Below, piece after piece: positions 5,814-11,012 of a DNA stretch of 11,012 nt. The stretch is from Pseudomonadota bacterium (GTDB lineage: Bacteria > Pseudomonadota > Gammaproteobacteria > SZUA-229), in NCBI GenBank assembly GCA_030673345.1, contig DAOVJH010000020.1:1-11012 (forward strand), given 5' to 3'. Below the pieces are notes generated by a model, which was not told the origin of the DNA, searched no databases, and saw only the letters and a list, made by a program, of their open reading frames with translations. The position numbers were made by a program, and so were the translations under genes. How positions within the stretch are numbered: the stretch's first letter is position 1; the number at the start of each line of letters is the position of its first letter.

Positions 5814-5890
5814 TGGTCGGGGTGAGAGGGTTTGAACCTCCGACTTCTTCGTCTCGAACGAAGCGCGCTACCAGGCCGCGCCCCGCCCCG
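5814..5890 (-). tRNA. tRNA-Pro-like gene with CGA anticodon, possibly degenerate
   Basis: On the minus strand 77 nt, including an encoded CCA (5814-5816), fold as a class I tRNA. D stem GCGC/GCGC, anticodon stem CTTCG/CGAAG, T stem GGAGG/CCTCT and T loop TTCAAAC are all present. The sequence closely follows E. coli tRNA-Pro(CGG) (proK): the C1-G72 pair, A73, D loop CCTGGTA and anticodon stem are the same. The anticodon loop is TTCGAGA, so the anticodon (5854-5856) is CGA, which pairs with the serine codon UCG, where proK has CGG. There is no long variable arm, so it is not a normal tRNA-Ser. Further oddities are a C6-A67 mismatch in the acceptor stem, G at position 8 in place of the near-universal U, and G at position 14 in place of A. 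Most likely it is a decaying tRNA-Pro(CGG). A sequencing or assembly error, or a specialised tRNA, is less likely but possible. No clear promoter is seen. Confidence 0.75.
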
Positions 5891-5963
5891 ATATGTTGTT
5901 CTGAAAGTGCAACTAATTTTTTAAATTAAAGGAAGGAATCCCTTTTGATTTTTAACTATCTGC

Positions 5964-7160
5964 TTAAATTGTTACAGGCTCGAAGCCAATCAGTGTATCG
6001 ACATCTGCTTCATAATCAATGCCTTCGATACCAAAACCAAACAGTTTCAAAAATTCATCCTTATAACCCTGGTAATCGCTTAATTCGAAAATGTTTTCAT
6101 TGGTTATCTGTGGCCAGAGTTCTTTGACTTTGTTTTGCACATCGTCACGCAGCTCCCAGTCATCCATACGGATACGGGCTGTATCATCCAGGTCTGCTCC
6201 GCTATCTTTATATAATTGAGTGCGGAACATGCGGTTTATCTGTTCGATGCAGCCTTCGTGAATACCAAGATTTTTCATTACCCTAAAACCGATTGCGATA
6301 TATAAAGGCATTACCGGTATGGCTGCGGATGCCTGTGTGACGACGCTCTTGAGTACTGCCACATTTGCTGTGCCATTGATGTTGGCAAGTGAATCGCGCA
6401 AAACGGCTGCGGCTCTATCCATGTCTTCTTTGGCTTTACCTAGTGCACCGTGCCAGTAGATAGGCCAGGTGATATCGGTACCGATGTAGCTGTATGAGAC
6501 TGTTTTTACACCATCAGCCAATACGTCGGCATCTTTCAATGCGCTCATCCACAATTCCCAGTCTTCACCGCCCATCACGGTAACGGTGTTCTGTATCTCT
6601 TCTTCCGTTGCGGGTTCTATTTCTGCATCGATGAGGATGTCTTTGCTGGTATCGACCGCAGTGGCTTTGTATGTGTCACCGATTGGTTTTAATACTGAGC
6701 GAATGACTTCGCCTGTTTCTGGCAGTTTTCGTACAGGTGAGGCCAGCGAGTAAACTACGAGGTCAACCTGGCCCAGGTCTTCCTTAATCATTTCGATAGC
6801 TTTATCACGCATCTCATTTGAGAAAGCGTCGCCATTGATGCTTTTTGCATAAAGGCCTTCCGCGTGTGCGGCTTTTTCAAAAGCGCCTGAGTTATACCAG
6901 CCAGCAGAACCGGGCTTTTTCTCCGTTGCCGGCTTTTCCAGAAACACACCTAAAGTGGCTGCGCCTGAACCGAAGGCAGCGGTAATGCGTGACGCCATAC
7001 CATAACCGGTTGATGCGCCGATCACTAAGACCTTCTTAGGACCATTTGCAACGGGGCCATCGGCTTTTACCCGCGCTATCTGCTCTTTGATATTGGCTTC
7101 GCAACCAGTTGGATGAGTTGTTATACAAATAAAACCGCGAGTTTTTGGTTTAATGATCAC
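5964..7160 (-). CDS. fabV: FabV-type enoyl-ACP/trans-2-enoyl-CoA reductase (NADH)
   Basis: A 398-residue member of the FabV/Ter family, matching the usual 395-400 residues. It catalyses the last step of the fatty acid elongation cycle in the cytoplasm, reducing the trans-2-enoyl thioester with NADH. The N-terminus (M)[19 protein letters not shown] is diagnostic and fixes the GTG at 7160 as the start. The dinucleotide site [11 protein letters not shown] is at 48-58, and GVFLEKP at 71-77 carries the acidic residue (Glu75) expected for NADH preference. The active site Y-X8-K is complete (Tyr235, Lys244), the same numbering I recall for Burkholderia FabV, whose enzymes are resistant to triclosan. 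It is a single gene here, divergent from a membrane alpha/beta hydrolase gene with about 290 bp between them. The Shine-Dalgarno is weak (GCGGAA). No anomalies in length or motifs. Confidence 0.95.
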   Translation of the reverse strand: MIIKPKTRGFICITTHPTGCEANIKEQIARVKADGPVANGPKKVLVIGASTGYGMASRITAAFGSGAATLGVFLEKPATEKKPGSAGWYNSGAFEKAAHAEGLYAKSINGDAFSNEMRDKAIEMIKEDLGQVDLVVYSLASPVRKLPETGEVIRSVLKPIGDTYKATAVDTSKDILIDAEIEPATEEEIQNTVTVMGGEDWELWMSALKDADVLADGVKTVSYSYIGTDITWPIYWHGALGKAKEDMDRAAAVLRDSLANINGTANVAVLKSVVTQASAAIPVMPLYIAIGFRVMKNLGIHEGCIEQINRMFRTQLYKDSGADLDDTARIRMDDWELRDDVQNKVKELWPQITNENIFELSDYQGYKDEFLKLFGFGIEGIDYEADVDTLIGFEPVTI

Positions 7161-7184
7161 GTTAGAATTTTCCGCTTTAGTTTA

Positions 7185-7213
7185 AATTTAGAAGTCCTGT
7201 TATTTTAAGGCAA
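7185..7213 (-). promoter_or_regulatory. Possible sigma70 promoter of fabV
   Basis: On the minus strand TTGCCT (7208-7213) is separated by 17 bp from TAAATT (7185-7190), each matching four of six consensus bases. Transcription would begin about 15-20 bp before the GTG. This is a pattern match by eye only. Confidence 0.3.
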
Positions 7214-7281
7214 AAGGACTGTTAAAGGGAGGTGGTGAGATTAATAATTGACCAATCCTAAAAAACTGATCGCGATTCAAA

Positions 7282-7298
7282 ATTACCTGTCAGGTAAT
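7282..7298. promoter_or_regulatory. Perfect 17-bp palindrome, candidate operator between fabV and the divergent gene
   Basis: ATTACCTG-T-CAGGTAAT is a perfect 8-bp inverted repeat around a single base. It lies about 122 bp upstream of the fabV start and 152 bp upstream of the hydrolase start, in the shared divergent spacer. The size and symmetry suit a dimeric helix-turn-helix repressor of the TetR or MarR type. The half-sites ACCTG/CAGGT recall LuxR boxes, but their spacing is wrong for a 20-bp lux box. The regulator is unknown. Confidence 0.45.
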
Positions 7299-7450
7299 GT
7301 TAATGAAAGACTGCGATTGAGGTTTGTCGGTGGGAATGATTAGATAGACTTTTGCTAAAAGGGCTTTTATTCTTTCTGTTCTTCCCGCTGAGGGTTTTAT
7401 TTCATGATGAAACAGCCGATTAACGTGAAGAAATAAATTGAGAGTGTTAG

Positions 7451-8413
7451 ATGAGTTATAGAGGGGACATGCCGTCGGGTTTCAGTTGGTTTCGCATTGT
7501 TCTATGGAGTATTTTGGGATTATGCGTCATCGTCCCATCCTATGTGGTCTGGTCGATTCTGCCAGATCTATCTGACCCGAGCGATGAGTTTTATCAGCGT
7601 AAGGGACTGTTACAATCGATCGATATCGAACGTGAATGGCAAGATGGCAACTCGATCTTCAGACGTATTACATTACATTCAAATAGTGGTCTGAAGGTTA
7701 AAATGACTACACGACTTCCACAAAAGCGTAGTGCACAAGGTTATCCGCTTGTTTTCATTCTCGGCGGTTTACGCACTGGTTGCGAAGCGGTTCATCAAGT
7801 CTCGCAGCAACAGCCTATTGTCCTCGCTGCAATATCTTACCCCCACCACGATGAGTGGGCACGTGAAGGAATGAAAAGCATTGATGTGAGGCAGTATCAA
7901 CAATCAGTACGTGATACGGTACCGGCTGTTTTACTGGCACTGGACTATTTGCTTGCGCAACAGTCTGTCGATAAGCAACAGGTCGAACTGGTAGGTGTCA
8001 GCCTGGGGGCATTTTTTGTCAGTATACCGGCGGCGCTAGATCAGCGTGTGACCCGTACCTGGCTGGTACACGGTGCGGGTGAACCGGAAAAGGTCATCGC
8101 ACATAAGTTGAAGGGACGAATCAATGTCACCTGGTTGCGCAAGTTGGTGGCGTGGGCTGGCGCACGCCTGATTGCGGTTAAGTCCTTGCGGCCTGAAAAC
8201 TGGCTTTGGCGCATTAGTCCGCGAAAGCTTGTCTTCATCAATTCCAAAGACGATAAAGAATTGCCGCTTACTAGCGTAGCGGCATTGCATCGTTCAGCAT
8301 CTCAGCCTTATGAGGTGATATGGACCGAAGGTCAGCATATCAACACGGGTCGAACTGAGATCGTACAGGGTCTGGTTGATATAATCATGCACCGTGTGCA
8401 AACGACCCGCTAA
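7451..8413 (+). CDS. Membrane-anchored alpha/beta hydrolase
   Basis: A 320-residue protein with a single hydrophobic helix near the N-terminus (about residues 15-37) and a C-terminal alpha/beta hydrolase-like domain starting around residue 70. PLVFILGG (99-106) is the typical strand and oxyanion loop. ELVGVSLGAF (179-188) is the nucleophile elbow GxSxG with Ser184. LVFINSKDDKELP (260-272) offers Asp267 or Asp268 as the acid. TEGQHINTG (292-300) offers His296. The order Ser-Asp-His fits the family, so the triad appears intact. The topology suggests an enzyme attached to the membrane, with the bulk probably periplasmic; the side is not certain. The substrate cannot be told; esterase, lipase or thioesterase are all possible. 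It is divergent from fabV, and shared control by the palindrome at 7282-7298 would hint at a lipid link. A GAGAG lies 8 nt before the ATG. Confidence 0.78.
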   Translation: MSYRGDMPSGFSWFRIVLWSILGLCVIVPSYVVWSILPDLSDPSDEFYQRKGLLQSIDIEREWQDGNSIFRRITLHSNSGLKVKMTTRLPQKRSAQGYPLVFILGGLRTGCEAVHQVSQQQPIVLAAISYPHHDEWAREGMKSIDVRQYQQSVRDTVPAVLLALDYLLAQQSVDKQQVELVGVSLGAFFVSIPAALDQRVTRTWLVHGAGEPEKVIAHKLKGRINVTWLRKLVAWAGARLIAVKSLRPENWLWRISPRKLVFINSKDDKELPLTSVAALHRSASQPYEVIWTEGQHINTGRTEIVQGLVDIIMHRVQTTR

Positions 8414-8512
8414 TAATAGAGATAAAAAGAACAACTTGTCCCCGCAAATTGAGGGGGAAGGGTTAAAACTCAGGCAATCACATGCGCCCGCTATCTGGCC
8501 GATAGTAGTCAT

Positions 8513-8541
8513 TTGAAAATGATATGTTAAATTGGTATCTA
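8513..8541 (+). promoter_or_regulatory. Possible promoter of the 177-residue membrane protein gene
   Basis: TTGAAA (8513-8518) is followed after 17 bp by TATCTA (8536-8541). The -35 box is good and the -10 box weak. It lies about 40 bp before the ATG at 8581, which has an AAGG 9 nt upstream. Supported by position and partial consensus only. Confidence 0.3.
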
Positions 8542-8580
8542 ACGCAGTCATCAAAGATATTTTTAACAAGGTAAATTTTT

Positions 8581-9114
8581 ATGGAACGAGTAAGAATAGG
8601 CTCGAATTATTTAAAGCAGCCAACGTGGAAAGTTTTTCTTGGTGTGCCACTGATCTATTTTCCGATTATAACAACTACGCCGTTTGTTCTGCTTGGTGTA
8701 TTACTAGTAAAAACGCATTTAAAATGGATTGGCGGTATGAATATACGTTCATATTGGGATTTTGTTCCTGCCTGGGCTACGCACCGTTATCAATACGATA
8801 ATCAGATTACTTATTCGACAGGTGCAGCCTGGTATAACTTACGCGCATGCAGGTTCTACTGGATTTTCAATTGCAAGTTATATTGCCCTTTAAGTGTTGC
8901 GTTATTCAGGTATGCAGCCTATCTTGTCATGGTCGTTGAAAACTGGTGGTGTCCATTTGACCATGACCAGAAACAAGAATATAGCGAAGGCGTAATCGAT
9001 AAGTCTTATTGGCACCTGCATACTATCGAACGTGAAAAACTTCACCCCGAGGATCTGAGTAATCCGATATGGAATGAAGATGCGGGTCAGGATGAGACTG
9101 AAAAAAAAGAGTGA
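8581..9114 (+). CDS. Conserved-looking membrane protein of unknown function, Trp/Cys-rich
   Basis: I do not recognise a named family for this 177-residue protein. A strong hydrophobic segment covers about 18-44, and a second, less certain one covers 103-119. Between and after them the chain is unusually rich in Trp, Tyr and Cys: YWDFVPAW (58-65), WIFNCKLYCP (94-103, Cys98 and Cys102 in a CxxxC arrangement) and VENWWCPFDHDQK (119-131, Cys124 and His128). The C-terminus is polar and acidic (ends EDAGQDETEKKE). Such dense aromatic and Cys/His motifs usually mean a conserved structural or metal/heme site, but none is demonstrated. The ATG at 8581 has AAGG 9 nt upstream, and translation in this frame is free of stops across the whole length. 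It stands alone between the hydrolase and a hairpin, so context gives little. An overlapping frame (8532-8801) is discounted. Confidence 0.75.
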   Translation: MERVRIGSNYLKQPTWKVFLGVPLIYFPIITTTPFVLLGVLLVKTHLKWIGGMNIRSYWDFVPAWATHRYQYDNQITYSTGAAWYNLRACRFYWIFNCKLYCPLSVALFRYAAYLVMVVENWWCPFDHDQKQEYSEGVIDKSYWHLHTIEREKLHPEDLSNPIWNEDAGQDETEKKE

Positions 9115-9140
9115 TCAGTCTGTGCTCTAGAGATTAAAGA

Positions 9141-9187
9141 GGGCAGAGAGTAATTGTTTCTGATCTTCAAGAGCGTGCTCTCTGCCC
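9141..9187. terminator. Hairpin between convergent genes, likely terminator
   Basis: GGGCAGAGAG (9141-9150) pairs perfectly with CTCTCTGCCC (9178-9187) across a 27-bp loop that holds a further small stem, AGAGC-GT-GCTCT (9170-9181). It lies between the end of the 177-residue protein gene and the end of the leftward DUF2892-like gene. On the plus strand CGATTTTG follows, a short T-run, so terminator activity is plausible but not textbook. Confidence 0.5.
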
Positions 9188-9230
9188 CGATTTTGTGCCT
9201 TATTTCTTTATTTGAGATGCCCTGTCAGTA

Positions 9231-9434
9231 TTAACTTTCTTTGAAAATCTTTTTATTGATTATAAGGCTGGGACATATCCCCGTTACGCCAGCAAATACA
9301 AGGAAGGCTGCCGGTAAAAACAATACCCAATGCACCACGTCAAAACCTGTCAACCATATACCTAAAGCAATAAACAACCCGATTAATATAAATGTCACTC
9401 TTAATGCTGTACTGCCTATCATATATTTCTTCAT
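9231..9434 (-). CDS. DUF2892-like (YgaP membrane-domain) small protein
   Basis: A 67-residue protein with two hydrophobic helices (about 11-29 and 34-53) and the segment FAGVTGICPSLIINKKIF near its end. The short MKK start, the two helices and a 'GxTGxCP' turn with Cys54 agree with the DUF2892 domain (PF11127), found alone or fused to rhodanese domains as in YgaP. Function of stand-alone members is not established; a sulfur or thiol-transfer link is inferred from YgaP. Translation start is well supported: AAGGAGA lies 7 nt before the ATG. It is convergent with the 177-residue protein gene across the hairpin, and divergent from the DUF1015 gene with a 185-bp spacer. Confidence 0.72.
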   Translation of the reverse strand: MKKYMIGSTALRVTFILIGLFIALGIWLTGFDVVHWVLFLPAAFLVFAGVTGICPSLIINKKIFKES

Positions 9435-9581
9435 AATTTTTCTCCTTTGTTTTTATATAGCTACTATTTGGAATAAGTGTATCTGCCTCTTTAATAGTCT
9501 GAATGCAGAAACTATGACACTTACTGTTGGTTTACGTTCCAGATTAAGCCGTTGTCTGCCCCCGGTTTTCTGTTGATACTG

Positions 9582-9587
9582 TATAAT
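9582..9587 (+). promoter_or_regulatory. -10 box of the DUF1015 gene promoter
   Basis: A perfect TATAAT lies 32 bp before the ATG at 9620, so transcription would begin about 26 bp upstream of the start codon. No good -35 box is seen 17 bp upstream (the bases there are C-rich), so an activator or extended -10 contacts may be needed. Call rests on the perfect hexamer and position. Confidence 0.5.
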
Positions 9588-9619
9588 CCGCACATCAAAA
9601 AATTGACCCGAGAAATACA

Positions 9620-10852
9620 ATGCCATTAATTAAGCCTTTTGCCGGTCTGCGTCCGGTTCCAGAGCGTGCCGAAGAAGTCGTTGCGCCGCCTTATGATGTT
9701 TTGAACTCTGCCGAGGCGCGTGAACGTGCTGCAGGGCGTCCATGGAGCTTTCTGCATATTTCTAAGGCGGAGATTGATCTGCCGGAAGGCACTGACCCCT
9801 ATGATCCGTCGGTTTACGCCAAATCTGCTGAAAACCTTCAGAAGATGCTGGAAGAGGGCATTTTGATACGTGAGGATAAACCCTGTTATTACGCTTACCG
9901 TTTGATCATGGATGGCCATTCGCAGGTGGGTCTGGTCGCCGCTGCTTCGGTTGCCGATTACGATATCAATCGTGTTCGCAAGCACGAATATACCCGTCCG
10001 GCGAAAGAAGACGACCGTGTGCGCCAGATCGAGGCTTTAAATGCACAGACCGGTCCCGTTCTGCTGGCCTATAAGTCACAGGCTGATATGGATGCGATTT
10101 TAGAAGAGACCACCAAACAGCCGCCACTGGTCGATGTAACCGCTGATGACGGTATACAGCATACTTTCTGGGTGATCGATGATGATGCGACCATCGAAAA
10201 GATTAGCGTCGGGTTTGAAGCGATGAATGCGATCTATATTGCTGACGGCCACCACCGTTCAGCTTCTGCCTCACGTGTGGCGAAAAGCCATGATCTGGGT
10301 AATGGCGATGGTGAGCAGAACTGTGATTATTTCCTGTCTGTCATCTATCCGCATAACCAGATGAATATCCTGGATTACAACCGTGTGATCACTGATCTCA
10401 ATGGCTTGAGTAAAGATGAAGTGCTGGAAAAAGTAAAAACAGCTTTTAGCGTTACTGAAGAGTCAGCGGCGGTTAAACCAGCCAAAGCGACAGAGTTTGG
10501 TATGTATGTTGATGGCCAGTGGTATCGTCTGAACATTAATTCTGAACTGGTGCCAAACGACCCTGTGGCGTCGCTTGACGTTAGTTTGCTGGCGAATAAC
10601 CTGATTGAACCGGTACTGGGCATCTCTGATCCGCGCACGGATACCCGCATCGATTTCGTCGGTGGAATCCGCGGTCTGGGTGAGCTGGAAAAACGCGTTA
10701 ATAGCGGTGAGATGGCGATTGCTTTTTCATTGTATCCGACCAGTATGGAAGCTTTGATGGCAGTGGCTGATGCGGATGAAGTGATGCCGCCTAAATCGAC
10801 CTGGTTTGAGCCGAAACTGGCTGATGGCCTGGTTTCGCACGTATTGGATTAA
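9620..10852 (+). CDS. DUF1015 family protein
   Basis: A complete 410-residue cytoplasmic protein of the DUF1015 (PF06245) family, judged by the N-terminus MPLIKPFAGLRPV, VAPPYDVL at 21-28, RKHEYTRPAKEDDR (120-133) and IADGHHRSAS (207-216). Length is typical of the family. Function is not established. ADGHHR resembles the DGxHR motif of the ParB/sulfiredoxin-like fold, which includes the serine kinases SerK and SbnI, and DUF1015 genes often sit near serine biosynthesis genes, so a phosphotransfer role is an attractive inference only. No serA or serC is visible in this window. The start is preceded by CCGAG about 8 nt upstream and by a TATAAT at 9582. The next gene (DUF1289) starts 50 bp downstream and may be co-transcribed. 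Confidence 0.9.
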   Translation: MPLIKPFAGLRPVPERAEEVVAPPYDVLNSAEARERAAGRPWSFLHISKAEIDLPEGTDPYDPSVYAKSAENLQKMLEEGILIREDKPCYYAYRLIMDGHSQVGLVAAASVADYDINRVRKHEYTRPAKEDDRVRQIEALNAQTGPVLLAYKSQADMDAILEETTKQPPLVDVTADDGIQHTFWVIDDDATIEKISVGFEAMNAIYIADGHHRSASASRVAKSHDLGNGDGEQNCDYFLSVIYPHNQMNILDYNRVITDLNGLSKDEVLEKVKTAFSVTEESAAVKPAKATEFGMYVDGQWYRLNINSELVPNDPVASLDVSLLANNLIEPVLGISDPRTDTRIDFVGGIRGLGELEKRVNSGEMAIAFSLYPTSMEALMAVADADEVMPPKSTWFEPKLADGLVSHVLD

Positions 10853-10901
10853 TAAATATTTATTGATCACAAGTTTAAAGAATCTAACGGGGAATTGTTA
10901 A

Positions 10902-11012
10902 ATGAAATTTAGTCCATGTACAGGAAAGTGCACTGATGAGGGCTCACACTGTGAAGGCTGTGGGCGAAGTCATGAAGAAATTGCCGAAATGAATACACTG
11001 GTTGGCAATTTA
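10902..11012 (+). CDS. DUF1289 four-cysteine protein, 3' truncated by window edge
   Basis: The 37 codons seen run open to the end of the window. They contain SPCTGKC (4-10) and HCEGCGRSHEEIAEM (16-30), so Cys6, Cys10, Cys17 and Cys20 form the CxxxC...CxxC pattern of DUF1289 (PF06945), normally written C-G-C...C-GCGR--EI-W. Such small proteins probably bind zinc or an Fe-S cluster; function is not established. Usually the family has a Trp after the EI segment; here the residues following GCGRSHEEIAEMNTL do not show it in the visible part. A GGGGA lies 8 nt before the ATG at 10902. The gene starts 50 bp after the DUF1015 stop and could share its transcript. Confidence 0.8.
   Translation, partial: MKFSPCTGKCTDEGSHCEGCGRSHEEIAEMNTLVGNL

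Noticed and set aside
5847..5863. Shared TCTCGAACGAA string between the tRNA anticodon arm and the repeat at 1207-1278 as a sign that the repeat came from this tRNA
   Set aside because: The 11-base match is limited to the anticodon arm, which is also found in normal tRNA-Pro(CGG) with only one base different; best explained by chance.
8435..8460. Hairpin CTTGTCCCC/GGGGGAAG after the hydrolase gene as a terminator
   Set aside because: The stem is imperfect and is followed by GGTTAAAACT instead of a T-run, so it is not a supported terminator.
8532..8801. 89-residue open frame overlapping the 177-residue protein
   Set aside because: It overlaps a longer frame with a better Shine-Dalgarno and coherent membrane protein features; no independent support.

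Overview
The window looks like chromosomal DNA of a respiratory gammaproteobacterium of moderate GC content. That placement rests on the protein families: FabV enoyl reductase, an SO_0444-type Cu/Zn permease, DUF2788, DUF1289, DUF1015 and a Tll0287/DUF3365-type heme protein. It is an inference, and I cannot name the genus. I see no transposase, phage gene, CRISPR array or rRNA. The gene layout is ordinary housekeeping and accessory chromosome, with two intergenic inverted-repeat elements.

Left part (1-4682): the tail of a heme-binding DUF3365-like protein is followed 9 bp later by a TauE/SafE (DsbD_2-type) membrane protein with a His/Met-rich tail. A two-helix DUF2788 protein abuts it convergently. 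After an inverted-repeat element comes a YdjM-like membrane hydrolase. Converging on it is a two-gene operon read leftward: an unrecognised exported protein followed by a TlpA/ResA-type thioredoxin that starts at a GTG overlapping the upstream stop. Divergent from that operon is an SO_0444-type Cu/Zn efflux permease with three Cys-Cys pairs in its central loop. Several of these genes fit envelope redox or metal handling (heme, disulfide, Cu/Zn), but they are not a single operon.

Middle part (4683-7450): a second inverted repeat lies downstream of the permease. It is followed by a leftward gene for a single-pass membrane protein with a KPKA-repeat N-terminus and a long Gln/Lys-rich coiled-coil C-terminus. 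Next is a tRNA-Pro-like gene on the minus strand whose anticodon reads CGA instead of CGG and which has several other irregular positions. Then comes fabV, with a GTG start and complete catalytic motif. The fabV upstream region holds a perfect 17-bp palindrome and is shared with a divergent gene.

Right part (7451-11012): a membrane-anchored alpha/beta hydrolase, an unrecognised 177-residue membrane protein rich in Trp and Cys, a hairpin between convergent genes, a small DUF2892-like membrane protein, a complete DUF1015 protein with an ADGHHR motif, and the start of a DUF1289 four-cysteine protein cut by the window edge.

I found no clear new multi-gene system. The items most worth a second look are the aberrant tRNA, the KPKA/coiled-coil membrane protein, the coupled TlpA plus secreted-protein pair, and the palindrome between fabV and the hydrolase gene.
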